From Candidatus Liberibacter americanus str. Sao Paulo (GTDB lineage: Bacteria > Pseudomonadota > Alphaproteobacteria > Rhizobiales > Rhizobiaceae): a stretch of 64,000 nucleotides of DNA. The notes under the pieces were generated by a model, which made no database searches, was not told the origin of the DNA, and saw nothing but the letters and a program-made list of their open reading frames with translations. The stretch lies in NCBI RefSeq assembly GCF_000496595.1, contig NC_022793.1, positions 310,001 through 374,000 of the forward strand, in the 5' to 3' direction. The position numbers were made by a program, and so were the translations under genes. Of the stretch, positions 1 through 9,214 are shown in pieces. Every line of letters starts with the position of its first letter. Within the stretch, counting starts at the first letter, position 1.

Positions 1-422
1 GTTAAAATTAGTTTTGCTAATTTTTGTTCAATTATTGAAAGAGTACGATTTTGTAATGATTGTGTGATTTCTTGATCTGTATTAAGCAATCTTTCGAGTA
101 TTTTAATTATAAAATCATTGCTGCAAGCAACGAAAAAATTATCTGTCCATCCTTTTAGAGATGAATTATAGAATATAAAGTGTTCATTAAAGTAAGATAT
201 TATTTGAGAAAATTTGCCTGATTTACAGTCAAGATAAGATGCAGTTATATCTATGTCTATTTCTTCTTTAAAAATTATTGGTAAAAACTCGCTATAAGAT
301 TGACCAAAATTTGATGATATACGTTCTATAGTTTTTTTATCCCCTAATTTGCCAGTCAAACGTGCAAGCAATGTAGGAGGGAATGATGGTACTTCTTTGC
401 TTTTAATTTTACCACTACTCAT
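1..422 (-). CDS. fliM: Flagellar motor switch protein FliM (N-terminal part, runs off the window edge)
   Basis: FliM is a subunit of the cytoplasmic C-ring (switch) of the flagellar motor; with FliG and FliN it sets rotation direction. An open frame starts with ATG at 422 (MSSGKIKSKEVPSF) and stays open for 140 codons to the edge. It is in the position expected for rhizobial fliM, directly after motA with only 2 bases between the motA stop and this ATG. The visible part is the poorly conserved N-terminal half, so the assignment rests mainly on synteny and general similarity to rhizobial FliM. The rest, probably followed by fliN and fliG, lies outside. Confidence 0.75.
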   Translation of the reverse strand, partial: MSSGKIKSKEVPSFPPTLLARLTGKLGDKKTIERISSNFGQSYSEFLPIIFKEEIDIDITASYLDCKSGKFSQIISYFNEHFIFYNSSLKGWTDNFFVACSNDFIIKILERLLNTDQEITQSLQNRTLSIIEQKLAKLIL

Positions 423-424
423 GT

Positions 425-1297
425 TTAAGACGCTTCCTGATCGTAATTATATTGAATAACTTCTTGTTCTATAATTTCTATGGAAGGTCTTTCATACATC
501 GGTAATGACTTTCTTCCATATTCAATAGCTACTTGTGGGACCGCGCCATTTATATAAGCAATGATTGTCTTTTTAACTATGATATATGGTATATGTTGTT
601 TTAATCTTGTTGATTTTATTTGTTCAATAAGAGGATGACATATTAAATAAGATAATATTATACCAAGCATTGTTCCAGTCAGTGATGATGCTATTGCCTC
701 TCCTAAGATTTGAGGTGAATCTGATATATTTCCCATAGCTCTTACAATTCCAAGTATCGCTCCTACGATTCCAATAGCAGGGAATGCTTCACCCATGCTT
801 GCAATTGCATGATATGGTTTTAATTTTTCAGATAGTATCGTATCAATTTCTTCATCCATTAATATTTCAATTTCATGGCTTTGGGCATTTCCGACAATGA
901 TTATTCGTATATAATCGCAAATGAAAGTCGTTAATTCATGATTTTCTAAAATTTTTGGTATTAGTGTGAATATAGGTGAGTTATGCGGATCATCTATTTG
1001 ACGTTCTGTTTCTACTTTTGATTTATTTTTTAAATGATTCATTAATGAATAGAGTATTCTTAGTATATCAAAATAGAATTGTGGCTCATGGGATTTATAT
1101 CCAAATATTTCTAATATAGCTCTTCCAGAATCCTTCAGGACTCTTACTTGATTTGACATTATAAATCCTCCAAATCCAGCGCCAGCTACAATTATAAATT
1201 CAAATGGTTGCATAAGAGCATACGTATTCCCTCCCATTGCTGAGAAGCCTCCTATAATACATCCTATTGTTATGATTAATCCTAAAATTTTATTCAT
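425..1297 (-). CDS. motA: Flagellar motor stator protein MotA
   Basis: MotA is the proton-channel stator subunit that, with MotB, drives flagellar rotation in the inner membrane. The protein begins MNKILGLIITIGCIIGGFSA, a typical MotA first transmembrane helix, followed by a second helix around residues 33-50, a large cytoplasmic domain, and the paired helices 'AFPAIGIVGAILGIVRAMG' and 'EAIASSLTGTMLGIILSYLI'. The frame stays open upstream to an ATG at 1414, but those 39 residues do not resemble MotA, so I place the start at 1297 (290 aa, the usual MotA length). It lies upstream of fliM in a likely operon and is transcribed divergently from flgF, sharing the region 1298-1470. Confidence 0.93.
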   Translation of the reverse strand: MNKILGLIITIGCIIGGFSAMGGNTYALMQPFEFIIVAGAGFGGFIMSNQVRVLKDSGRAILEIFGYKSHEPQFYFDILRILYSLMNHLKNKSKVETERQIDDPHNSPIFTLIPKILENHELTTFICDYIRIIIVGNAQSHEIEILMDEEIDTILSEKLKPYHAIASMGEAFPAIGIVGAILGIVRAMGNISDSPQILGEAIASSLTGTMLGIILSYLICHPLIEQIKSTRLKQHIPYIIVKKTIIAYINGAVPQVAIEYGRKSLPMYERPSIEIIEQEVIQYNYDQEAS

Positions 1298-1470
1298 ATA
1301 GTAATAACTTAATTTATTTTGAAACACATCTATGATGCAGGGAATTATGTAATAATGCTTGTGTGAAGCTATTATCTTAAATTCTATTGACATGATAATG
1401 TAACAGTTTTGCACAAGTATTAGATTATAGTGGTTGCTATGAGTTTCATATCAATAAGGAGCAGTAATAA

Positions 1471-2199
1471 ATGCAGTCATCTTTCAATATAGGACTGTCT
1501 GCACAAATAGCTTTGGAAAAAAGGCTTGCTACTGTTGCGGATAATATGTCCAATGCCAATACTACGGGATTTCGTACCATTAAAGTGAAATTTTCTGAAG
1601 TTATTAATTCTATTAAGAATGATCTTAATCAAAAAGTTTCTTTTGTTGCTAAAGGCAATGAATATCTTTCCAATAAAAACGGATCTATAGTTAATACTGG
1701 AGGTGATATGGATTTTGCTTTGGAAGGTGATGCTTGGTTTGCTTTGGAAACTCCTTCAGGAATGATTTTGACTCGAGATGGTCGTTTTAAAATAAGAGAT
1801 GATGGCACACTCATATCATCAAGCGGGAAATATCCTGTGCTTGATAATTCTGGTTCATCAATTCAGATATCTAAGAAAGATGATTATTTTGATGTAGGAG
1901 AAGATGGAGAGGTATCCCAAAATGGGAAGATGGCTGGAGTCATAGGTTTTTACTCTGTAGATTTATCTAAAGGTTTTATACGTCGTGAAAATAGTGGAAT
2001 ATCTCCTAATATTCAGCCTCAGCCTATATTTGATAATGATAATATCACTCTTAAAAGAGGTTACTTAGAAGATTCGAATGCAAATTCCATGTATGAAATG
2101 AGTCAATTGATTCATTTAACACAGCAATTTAATTCTATTACCACGCTCATTGATGAAGGTGAAAATTCTTTGTTAGAAGCAATAAAAAATATGACTTAA
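1471..2199 (+). CDS. flgF: Flagellar basal-body rod protein FlgF
   Basis: FlgF is a proximal rod component of the flagellar basal body, exported by the flagellar type III system. The 242-aa protein has the flagellar rod N-terminal signature (ADNMSNANTTGFR, about residues 23-35), the internal 'ALEGDAWFALETPSG...LTRDGRFKI' module shared by FlgF and FlgG, and a C-terminal helix of the rod/hook type (about 200-242). The start is backed by an AAGGAG ribosome site about 10 bases upstream (1457-1462). It is the first gene of the long forward flagellar cluster and lies just before fliI, as in rhizobia. FlgG is a separate gene at 5051, which supports calling this one FlgF. Confidence 0.93.
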   Translation: MQSSFNIGLSAQIALEKRLATVADNMSNANTTGFRTIKVKFSEVINSIKNDLNQKVSFVAKGNEYLSNKNGSIVNTGGDMDFALEGDAWFALETPSGMILTRDGRFKIRDDGTLISSSGKYPVLDNSGSSIQISKKDDYFDVGEDGEVSQNGKMAGVIGFYSVDLSKGFIRRENSGISPNIQPQPIFDNDNITLKRGYLEDSNANSMYEMSQLIHLTQQFNSITTLIDEGENSLLEAIKNMT

Positions 2200-2245
2200 T
2201 AATCATAATATTTTATATTAACACCAAAAAAACGATGATATAGAC

Positions 2246-3565
2246 ATGTATAATAAGCTTGCGCGATTAGCACAATTGGCTGATGATTATTGTGATAATC
2301 TTGTTGTTCATGGTGGTTATGTAAATAGTATCAAGTTAGGATATTATACGGTAACTGGTTTATCAAAATACGTTTGTTTAGGTGATTTTGTAGTTCATCG
2401 AGGAAAAAATTTTAATAATTTGGGACAAGTAATACGTATCGATATTGATATCGTATTCGTCTGCCCTATATTGATGGGTTGTCTAATAAGTTTAGGAGAT
2501 TTAGTTTTTCCTCAAGGCTCTTTTCGGATTTATCCGAGTATGTCTTGGTCTGGACGTATAGTTAATTCATTAGGTCATCCTATTGATGGTCGTTCAGATT
2601 TGCAAAAAGGTGATTATGCTATGGAAATCATATCACGAGCTCCATCTGCTATGAATCGCAAGAGGATTGATCAAGGATTTAAGACAGGAATACGTGTTAT
2701 TGATTTATTCACGCCACTTTGTATGGGACAAAGAATTGGTATTTTTGCTGGTTCTGGTATTGGAAAATCGACATTATTGTCTATGTTTGCAAAATCTGCT
2801 TGTTTTAATAGGGTTGTTATATCTTTGGTTGGTGAGCGTGGTCGTGAAGTACGTGAATTTGTAGAAGATAATTTAGGGGATAATTTAGAAAAATCAGTTT
2901 TAGTTGTTGCTACTAGTGATGAGAGCCCGATTCTTCGTAAAATGGCTCCTTTAACAGCATTAACGATAGCAGAGTATTTTACTTCGCAAGGTGAAAACGT
3001 ATTACTTATATTAGATAGTATTACAAGATTTGCGCATGCGGTTCGTGAGATTTCTATGAATGCTGGGGAATTGCCTGTCGCTAGAGGTTATCCTGTTTCA
3101 GTATTTGCTGAATTACCAAACCTTTTAGAACGTGCTGGATCTGCTGAAAAAGAAAAAGGAGATATTACGGCAATAGTTTCAATTCTAGTGGATGGAGACA
3201 ATCATAATGATCCAATAGCTGATTGTATGCGTAGCATTCTTGATGGTCATATTGTTTTAAAACGTTCTTTAGCGGAAGAGGGACGTTATCCTCCTGTTGA
3301 TCCTTTAGCATCAGTATCTAGACTCGCATCTAAAGCATGGAGTTCTGATGAGCAAAAATTAGTTTTTCATCTCAGGAATATGATTAACCTATTTGAAGAA
3401 ACTAAAGATATTAGGCTTATGGGAGGATATCGTCCTGGTGTTGATCTTAATCTTGATTCTGCTGTGTGCCAAGTTCCAATTATCTATGATTTTTTAAAAC
3501 AATTACCGGATGATTATTTATCTGAAGATGTTTTTTTAGAAATATCAAAAAAATTGCAGTTATAA
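2246..3565 (+). CDS. fliI: Flagellum-specific ATPase FliI
   Basis: FliI is the peripheral ATPase that energises export of rod, hook and filament subunits through the flagellar type III apparatus. The 439-aa protein has an N-terminal beta-barrel domain, Walker A GSGIGKST (about residues 169-176), the VGERGREV loop (about 196), Walker B LLILDSITRFAHAVRE (about 254-269) and the C-terminal domain ending in QLPDDYLSEDVFLEI. Length and motifs match the family and there is no break. No clear Shine-Dalgarno sequence precedes the ATG. The next flagellar gene, flgB, is 336 bases away, so flgB onward may have its own promoter. Confidence 0.95.
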   Translation: MYNKLARLAQLADDYCDNLVVHGGYVNSIKLGYYTVTGLSKYVCLGDFVVHRGKNFNNLGQVIRIDIDIVFVCPILMGCLISLGDLVFPQGSFRIYPSMSWSGRIVNSLGHPIDGRSDLQKGDYAMEIISRAPSAMNRKRIDQGFKTGIRVIDLFTPLCMGQRIGIFAGSGIGKSTLLSMFAKSACFNRVVISLVGERGREVREFVEDNLGDNLEKSVLVVATSDESPILRKMAPLTALTIAEYFTSQGENVLLILDSITRFAHAVREISMNAGELPVARGYPVSVFAELPNLLERAGSAEKEKGDITAIVSILVDGDNHNDPIADCMRSILDGHIVLKRSLAEEGRYPPVDPLASVSRLASKAWSSDEQKLVFHLRNMINLFEETKDIRLMGGYRPGVDLNLDSAVCQVPIIYDFLKQLPDDYLSEDVFLEISKKLQL

Positions 3566-3901
3566 AATTATAATTGAAATAAATATTTCATGTTATTGCT
3601 GAATATTATTATTTATTCTTGATTAAATTTATAACATTTGAATGATTTTTTCCGTAACTATTTAATAGTATTTACGTTTATTTTTTTTGTATATTAATAC
3701 ATAAAATTTATTATTTTATTTATGTTATATCTTTAATTTATATTTGATTCTTTTGACCTTTAACTGATACTTGCCTTTTAATATTGTCTTTTTATATGTA
3801 TTAATGACTTTTGTAAGTAATCAAAATATTTTAAAAATTATTTTTTTAAGTTCCACACAAGATTATAATTATAGATTCTTTCCATATAATGAGGAAGAAA
3901 A
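3566..3901. other. AT-rich spacer between fliI and flgB
   Basis: This is a 336-base gap in an otherwise tightly packed flagellar cluster. It is dominated by A/T runs and stop codons in all frames. The only frame that opens near its end (from 3771) runs into flgB in another frame and has no recognisable protein. It probably holds the flgB promoter; I cannot define -10 or -35 boxes with confidence in such AT-rich sequence. Confidence 0.5.
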
Positions 3902-4297
3902 ATGGTTCAGACTATTACATTTTTTGAAGTTGCATCACAGCATGCTAAATGGTTATCAGAGCGTCAAAAAGTCGTTGCTGAGAATATTGCTAATGCTAAT
4001 ACTCCTGGATATCGCTCTAAAGATGTTGATTCCTTTGATCGAGTTTTAAACTCAAATACTGAGATGGCTCGTACTAATGCATTACATTTTAAAGAAGATA
4101 ATTCTCGAAGTCTTTATAGTAAAACTAGAATTATTCAATCGCCTTTAGATCAATCGATAGGTATCCAGGTATCTGGTAATACAGTTGGATTGACGAATGA
4201 ATTGTATAAATCTGGACAGATTAAATACTTATATAGTCTAAATAATATCTTAGTAGGAAAATTAAATTCGATGATGATGAGTGTATCAAAGGGATAA
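3902..4297 (+). CDS. flgB: Flagellar basal-body rod protein FlgB
   Basis: FlgB is the innermost proximal rod subunit. The 131-aa protein has the rod N-terminal motif (VVAENIANANTPGYRSKDV, about residues 24-42), a short variable middle and a C-terminal amphipathic helix (about 95-131), a normal length for FlgB. A strong purine-rich ribosome site, GAGGAAG, sits just before the ATG. flgC follows 4 bases after the stop, giving the standard flgB-flgC-fliE order. Confidence 0.94.
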   Translation: MVQTITFFEVASQHAKWLSERQKVVAENIANANTPGYRSKDVDSFDRVLNSNTEMARTNALHFKEDNSRSLYSKTRIIQSPLDQSIGIQVSGNTVGLTNELYKSGQIKYLYSLNNILVGKLNSMMMSVSKG

Positions 4298-4301
4298 GAT
4301 C

Positions 4302-4706
4302 ATGGATTATTTAATAGCGTCTTCTAAAATTGCAAACTCAGGGTTAACTGCTCAATCAGCACGGATGCAGGTTATATCTGAAAACATTGCGAATTCTCGT
4401 TCTACTGGGAATTATAAAGGTGCCGATCCATATCGTCGTAAAACTATTTCTTTTACAGAAGTTATGCAAGATGCTGGTGGGGTTAAAATCAGTAAAATAG
4501 GAGTTGATCGATCTTCATTTATTGAAGAATTTGATCCTGGAAATCCTATTGCTGATTCTAGCGGCCTAGTAAAATATCCTAATGTTAACATGTTAGTTGA
4601 GACAGCGGATATGCGAGAAGCAAACCGAATGTATATGGCAAATCTACAAGTGATTAAACAAGCGCGTGACATGATTTCTATAACTTTGGATCTTTTAAAG
4701 GGTTAA
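4302..4706 (+). CDS. flgC: Flagellar basal-body rod protein FlgC
   Basis: FlgC is a proximal rod subunit. The 134-aa protein begins MDYLIASSKIANSGLTAQSA, carries the motif VISENIANSRSTG (about residues 25-37), the FlgC-type 'YPNVNMLVETADMREANRMY' near 91-110, and a C-terminal helix. The frame extends 7 codons upstream to 4281 inside flgB, but ATG 4302 matches the family start and lies 4 bases after the flgB stop, so I chose it. fliE follows two bases after the stop. Confidence 0.94.
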   Translation: MDYLIASSKIANSGLTAQSARMQVISENIANSRSTGNYKGADPYRRKTISFTEVMQDAGGVKISKIGVDRSSFIEEFDPGNPIADSSGLVKYPNVNMLVETADMREANRMYMANLQVIKQARDMISITLDLLKG

Positions 4707-4708
4707 TT

Positions 4709-5032
4709 ATGATTGAACGAATTCAAGAAGTTAATGCTCCAGAATATCTAGGAGCTAATTCTGAAATAAAAAATGATTTTATTGAAAATGAATATGTTGA
4801 AGAAGAGGTATCGACTATAAAATTTTCTTCTTTATTAGCAGATATGGCTAAAGAAGCGGTTGGAGATATAAAGAGGGCAGAGTCTGCTTCATTTGATGCA
4901 TTGCAGGGAAAAACATCGATAAGAGAAGCTGCTGATTCCATTCTTCAGGCAGAGAGAACTTTACAAACATCAATAGCTATACGGGATAAAATTATCTCGG
5001 CATATTTGGAAATTTCTAAAATGCAAATATAA
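4709..5032 (+). CDS. fliE: Flagellar hook-basal body complex protein FliE
   Basis: FliE links the MS ring to the rod and is the first protein exported through the flagellar type III system. The 107-aa sequence has a variable N-terminus and the conserved FliE C-terminal helix region (from about residue 30: 'FSSLLADMAKEAVGDIKRAE' to 'RTLQTSIAIRDKIISAYLEI'). It starts two bases after flgC, using the AAGGG at the end of flgC as a likely ribosome site, so translation is probably coupled. Confidence 0.92.
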   Translation: MIERIQEVNAPEYLGANSEIKNDFIENEYVEEEVSTIKFSSLLADMAKEAVGDIKRAESASFDALQGKTSIREAADSILQAERTLQTSIAIRDKIISAYLEISKMQI

Positions 5033-5050
5033 TTTAAGGGGATTATGAAA

Positions 5051-5839
5051 ATGAAGGCTTTTACAATAGCCGCTGCTGGCATGTCTGCACAGCAAACCAA
5101 TCTTGAAATAATTGCAAATAATATCGCTAATATTAATACTACTGGTTATAAAAGAGCTCGTGCAGAATTTTCTGATTTCCTTTATCAGGCGGAAAAGGCT
5201 GAGGGGTCTAATAATAGCAGTTCTAGTCAATCTTTAGTCCCGGAAGGTGTTAATATTGGAAATGGTGTGCAAATTTCATCTGTACGTAATGTATATACTC
5301 AGGGAGAATTAACACATACTGGCAATAATTTGGATTTAGCATTAGTGGGGAAAGGTTGGTTTCAAGTTGAGGCTCCTGATAAAACTATTATGTATACCAG
5401 AGCAGGTTCTTTTACTACAGATTCAAAAGGACAGTTGATTAATTCTGAAGGAAATATTTTGTTCCCTTCTATTATCATACCTGATGATGCTAGGGATATA
5501 AAAATTTCTAGATCTGGTCAAATTACGGCTGTTATTGGGAAAAATGAGGATCCTCAACTTTTAGGGCAGTTGTTAATCTCAAATTTTGTTAATGAAGCAG
5601 GTCTACGTAATATTGGTGATAATCTTGTTGCTAAAACTGCACTATCAGGAGAAGCAATAATATCATCTCCTGACGATATTGGTTTTGCTTATATTAAGCA
5701 AGGTTATTTAGAATCATCTAACGTCGATGCGGTTAAGGAAATATCTGATATGATATCTGCTCAGCGTGCTTATGAAATGAATTCTAAGGTTATGCAGGCT
5801 GCTGATGAGATGTCTTCTTTGGTAAGTAAAGGGCGATAA
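5051..5839 (+). CDS. flgG: Flagellar distal rod protein FlgG
   Basis: FlgG forms the distal rod that passes through the P and L rings. The protein starts [24 protein letters not shown], has the rod motif [20 protein letters not shown], the FlgG/FlgF module '[15 protein letters not shown]...[10 protein letters not shown]', and the FlgG C-terminal '[20 protein letters not shown]'. An in-frame ATG two codons earlier (5045) is possible, but AAGGGG at 5036-5041 is only 3 bases from it and 9 bases from ATG 5051, and rhizobial FlgG begins MKAL, so 5051 (262 aa) is preferred. Confidence 0.93.
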   Translation: MKAFTIAAAGMSAQQTNLEIIANNIANINTTGYKRARAEFSDFLYQAEKAEGSNNSSSSQSLVPEGVNIGNGVQISSVRNVYTQGELTHTGNNLDLALVGKGWFQVEAPDKTIMYTRAGSFTTDSKGQLINSEGNILFPSIIIPDDARDIKISRSGQITAVIGKNEDPQLLGQLLISNFVNEAGLRNIGDNLVAKTALSGEAIISSPDDIGFAYIKQGYLESSNVDAVKEISDMISAQRAYEMNSKVMQAADEMSSLVSKGR

Positions 5840-5857
5840 TTAAGTTGGAGATATCAA

Positions 5858-6322
5858 GTGATACGTTTTTTTATCGTATTATGGTTCAGTTTTTATTTTT
5901 TTACAATTTGTTCTACTGTTGTATTATCTGATGGTTTTGGTCGTGTTGTTGTTCCGTCTTCTGTCATCAATATAGGAGAAGTGTTACATGAATCAAAATT
6001 AAAGGAATTGGTTTTGAGCAATTCAAATCTTCGAGGGGATTACGCACGTTCCACTAAAGATGTTGTAGGATTTGTAACACGGCGTACTTTATTGCCAGAT
6101 CGTGTTATTCCAATGTCTGCATTGCAACCTCTATATGTTATTACTCGTGGGTCTAAAGTCCGTATTGTTTTTAGTCAAAAAAACATGACAATATCCACAT
6201 CTGGGATTGCTCTTTCTGATGCAAGTATAGGAAGTACATTATCTGTAAAAAACATTGATACTGGTGTTATAGTTTCCGGTCAGGTAATGAATGACAGCAC
6301 GGTTAGTGTTACATTAAAATGA
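5858..6322 (+). CDS. flgA: Flagellar P-ring assembly chaperone FlgA
   Basis: FlgA is a periplasmic chaperone needed to assemble the FlgI P ring. The 154-aa protein starts with GTG at 5858, preceded by GGAG (5847-5850), and has an N-terminal signal peptide (hydrophobic residues about 3-22). The SAF-type C-terminal domain is visible as 'RVIPMSALQPLYVITRGSKV', '...SGIALSDASIGSTLSVKN' and 'GQVMNDSTVSV'. It is short, like rhizobial FlgA. Its stop overlaps the flgI start by four bases (ATGA), so the two are translationally coupled. Confidence 0.92.
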   Translation: MIRFFIVLWFSFYFFTICSTVVLSDGFGRVVVPSSVINIGEVLHESKLKELVLSNSNLRGDYARSTKDVVGFVTRRTLLPDRVIPMSALQPLYVITRGSKVRIVFSQKNMTISTSGIALSDASIGSTLSVKNIDTGVIVSGQVMNDSTVSVTLK

Positions 6323-7425
6323 TTTTTCGTATATTCTTTTTTATTTTTTATTTCATTATTTGGAGTGAAGCATCAGCAAATGTTGTTTCACGTATAAAGG
6401 ATATTGTGTCTTTGCAATCAGGTAGAGACAATCAATTAATAGGATATGGTCTTGTTATAGGCCTTCAAGGAACTGGAGATATTTTACGTTCATCCCCTTT
6501 TACAGAACAAGCAATTCGTTCTGTATTACAGCACCTTGGCGTATCTACTCAAGGAGGTAAATTAGGGACGAAAAATATAGCTGCAGTTATGGTTACTGCT
6601 AATTTACCTCCTTTTGCGAGTGTTGGCAGTCGTATAGACGTATCTATCAATTCATTAGGAAATGCTTCTTCATTGCGAGGTGGAACTCTAGTAATGACGC
6701 CTCTTATGGGTGCTGATGGTAATACTTATGCAGTAGCACAAGGATCTGTAATTGTTTCTGGAATATTTGTTAAAGGTCAGTCTGCTTCATTTATTGAAGG
6801 AATATCTACGGGTGGTAAGATTTTGAATGGAGCCATTGTTGAAAGGGAAATACCTTTAAAATTTAGAGATTCTGCAAATCTTATTTTGCAATTACTTAAT
6901 CCAGATTTTTCTACTTCAATTAGAATTGCTGATAAGATTAATTCTTATGCTTTAACTCGTTTTAATAAGTCTATCGCAGAAGCACGTGATTCAAGGAGTG
7001 TAAAAGTTTCTAAACCGACAGCTATTGATCTGGCTAGGTTAATGTCTGAGATTGAAATTCTTACTGTTGAAACGGATACTCCTGCTAGGATTATTATAAA
7101 TGAACGTAGTGGTACTATCGTTATAGGTGAGAATGTCAAAATTTCTAAGGTTGTAGTTAGCTATGGTAATTTAACGGTACAGATAATAGAAGATAAACAA
7201 GTAATTCAGCCTAATCAATTATCTGGAGGGAACACTGCTACCCAGATAAATACTGATATTCAAGTGTCTAAAGGTGGAGGATATGCATCTATAATAGATG
7301 CACCTGATTTGAATAGTCTTGTATCAGGGATGAATAAACTAGGAATTAAACCCGATGGAATAATAGCAGTTCTACAAGGTATTAAAGCAGCAGGAGCCCT
7401 TCAGTCAGAGATTATAATTCAATGA
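6319..7425 (+). CDS. flgI: Flagellar P-ring protein FlgI
   Basis: FlgI builds the periplasmic P ring that bears the rod. The 368-aa protein has a cleavable signal peptide (about residues 1-20, ending SEASA), then the family signature 'LIGYGLVIGLQGTGD' (about 40-54) and the conserved 'RGGTLVMTPLMGADGNTYAV' and C-terminal 'LNSLVSGMNKLGIKPDGIIA' blocks. Length is normal. It overlaps flgA at its start and motE at its end by ATGA four-base overlaps. Confidence 0.96.
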   Translation: MIFRIFFFIFYFIIWSEASANVVSRIKDIVSLQSGRDNQLIGYGLVIGLQGTGDILRSSPFTEQAIRSVLQHLGVSTQGGKLGTKNIAAVMVTANLPPFASVGSRIDVSINSLGNASSLRGGTLVMTPLMGADGNTYAVAQGSVIVSGIFVKGQSASFIEGISTGGKILNGAIVEREIPLKFRDSANLILQLLNPDFSTSIRIADKINSYALTRFNKSIAEARDSRSVKVSKPTAIDLARLMSEIEILTVETDTPARIIINERSGTIVIGENVKISKVVVSYGNLTVQIIEDKQVIQPNQLSGGNTATQINTDIQVSKGGGYASIIDAPDLNSLVSGMNKLGIKPDGIIAVLQGIKAAGALQSEIIIQ

Positions 7426-7934
7426 TACTTTTGCCATTTATATATTTTTATAAGATAAGAGATCTTTCTTTAATAACTTTTTTCTTAATATTTTTCTTTA
7501 TGCAAGGTTTTATTTGCAAAATTTATGGAAGCGTCGATCTGCAAGATAAAGAAATTCAGAGATATTGCACTAATATTTCCGATTTAGTCAGAAAGCGCAA
7601 TTATTTATCGCAGAAAAAAGTATTAGAAGAGCTTAAAAATAGTATAGAAACTCGTGTTTCAGTATTAGAAAGTACTAAAAATGGATATTACATGTGGTTT
7701 AGAAAATATGATGATTTTATTTCATCATACAACAAAAACATTTTGGATATTTACAAAAAAATGGATCCAGATTCCGCTGCCATTCAGTTAGAGAAAATAG
7801 ATCCTGAAATATCTTCTCATATTCTTATGAGACTTAGTACACGTCAGTCAAGTTCAATTATGTCTAAAATGGATCCCAAGTCAGCAGCTATAATTACGAG
7901 TATAGTGGCTAATATGTTAAAATTTAAAAAATAG
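7422..7934 (+). CDS. motE: MotE-type flagellar motility chaperone
   Basis: Rhizobial MotE is a periplasmic chaperone for the motor protein MotC and always lies between flgI and flgH, as here. The 170-aa protein has an N-terminal hydrophobic segment (about residues 15-40), a coiled-coil-like central stretch (about 50-90) and a C-terminal MgtE-N-like region 'MDPDSAAIQLEKIDPEISSH' (about 112-131), with a second MDPKSAA repeat. Known: MotE function from Sinorhizobium. Inferred: the same role here. It overlaps flgI by four bases. Confidence 0.85.
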   Translation: MILLPFIYFYKIRDLSLITFFLIFFFMQGFICKIYGSVDLQDKEIQRYCTNISDLVRKRNYLSQKKVLEELKNSIETRVSVLESTKNGYYMWFRKYDDFISSYNKNILDIYKKMDPDSAAIQLEKIDPEISSHILMRLSTRQSSSIMSKMDPKSAAIITSIVANMLKFKK

Positions 7935-7945
7935 AAAAGATCGAC

Positions 7946-8668
7946 ATGATTATTATTTATTATTTTGCTATTTTAGTCAATTTTACTTTGCTATTCGGTT
8001 GTCAAGGAAATACTTTTTCTAAATTTTACGGAATTCCCAGTATGAGCCCCATAGGTTCAGATTTAAATAATTATAATCAAAAAATCTTGTCAAATATATA
8101 TTTTAATAACTATAGACCTATAAAAAAAAGTTATTCTTTATGGAGAGATTCTCAATCTGCTCTTTTCAAGGATTCACGTGCTATTAATGTAGGTGATATT
8201 TTAACAGTTAATATAAGGATTGATAATAAGGCTACTTTTGACAATAAGACTGGGCGTAGTCGTAATAATTCTATAGGCAAAAAAATATCAGGAGGATTTT
8301 CCTTCTTGGGGGTCAAATCTCCTAGTATGGACGCTGATATAAATTATGATGCAAATAGTGCTTCTGCGGGGAAGGGATCTATTAGTAGAGCGGAAAGATT
8401 AGAACTTTTAATAGCTGCTATTGTTGTCAAAATACTAGATAACGGTAATCTTGTTATTAGTGGTTCGCAGGAAGTACGTGTAAATGATGAAATTCGTATT
8501 CTCAATGTTACTGGCTTAGTGCGTCCTCAAGATGTTAATGCGCAAAATAGCATTTCGTACGATAAGATTGCTGAAGCACGCATTTCTTATGGTGGGATAG
8601 GACGTTCAACAACATTGCAGCAAGCGCCACTTGGACAACGTATAATAGATGAATTTTCACCACTATAG
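7946..8668 (+). CDS. flgH: Flagellar L-ring lipoprotein FlgH
   Basis: FlgH forms the outer-membrane L ring. The 240-aa protein begins with a lipoprotein signal ending in the lipobox LLFGC (modified cysteine about residue 19). It shows the family blocks 'SLWRDSQSALFKDSRAINVGD', 'KILDNGNLVISGSQEVRVN' and 'LNVTGLVRPQDVNAQNSI'. Length is normal. It sits between motE and fliL in the rhizobial order. Retention of an L ring implies an outer membrane is still crossed by the flagellum. Confidence 0.95.
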   Translation: MIIIYYFAILVNFTLLFGCQGNTFSKFYGIPSMSPIGSDLNNYNQKILSNIYFNNYRPIKKSYSLWRDSQSALFKDSRAINVGDILTVNIRIDNKATFDNKTGRSRNNSIGKKISGGFSFLGVKSPSMDADINYDANSASAGKGSISRAERLELLIAAIVVKILDNGNLVISGSQEVRVNDEIRILNVTGLVRPQDVNAQNSISYDKIAEARISYGGIGRSTTLQQAPLGQRIIDEFSPL

Positions 8669-8686
8669 TTTTCGTAATTACCATGT

Positions 8687-9214
8687 ATGTCAGATTGTTA
8701 TATAATTACTGATATGAATGAAAGTGGATATTATAATAGTTTTATGAAAAATTTCATAGTATTAACAGCAACCGGAATATTATATGGTTGGTTAGGTGGT
8801 AATGTAATTTTACTTTTCTCTTCAAATACTGATAAAGATGGTATTATAACATCATTTATTAGGAGAATTTATCGTAACGAGATTAGTGTTAATGATATAA
8901 ATAAGTGTGATAATTCTTCTTATGGGCCTAATTACCGTATATTTCCCATCCAACCTATCATAACAAATTTAGTTGATGCGCCTAAACATTGGATCAGATT
9001 AGAAATTGCATTAATATGCAATGATATACTTGATAAGTCCTTATTAGAATTTATCCAACAGGATATCATAGCTTATATACGTACTGTTTCTATTAAACAA
9101 ATATCAGGCCCTCAAGGTTTTCGTTATTTGAAAAATGATATTGAAGATCGAATAAGATTGCGATCAAAAAATTTAGTATCAACGGTTATATTAAGGACGT
9201 TTATCATTACATGA
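8687..9214 (+). CDS. fliL: Flagellar basal body-associated protein FliL
   Basis: FliL is a single-pass inner-membrane protein that surrounds and supports the stator. The 175-aa protein has one transmembrane segment (about residues 20-46) and a periplasmic domain whose core 'HWIRLEIALICNDILDKSLL' and 'IRLRSKNLVSTVILRTFIIT' (C-terminus) fits FliL. The exact start is uncertain: ATG 8687 gives 14 residues ahead of a second ATG. It overlaps fliP by four bases. Confidence 0.88.
   Translation: MSDCYIITDMNESGYYNSFMKNFIVLTATGILYGWLGGNVILLFSSNTDKDGIITSFIRRIYRNEISVNDINKCDNSSYGPNYRIFPIQPIITNLVDAPKHWIRLEIALICNDILDKSLLEFIQQDIIAYIRTVSIKQISGPQGFRYLKNDIEDRIRLRSKNLVSTVILRTFIIT

Noticed and set aside
1298..1414. 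Upstream extension of motA to ATG 1414
   Set aside because: The extra 39 residues do not match MotA, whose first helix starts at the ATG at 1297.
3771..4049. Open frame of 92 codons overlapping flgB
   Set aside because: It overlaps flgB in another frame, has no family resemblance and no ribosome site; flgB is certain.
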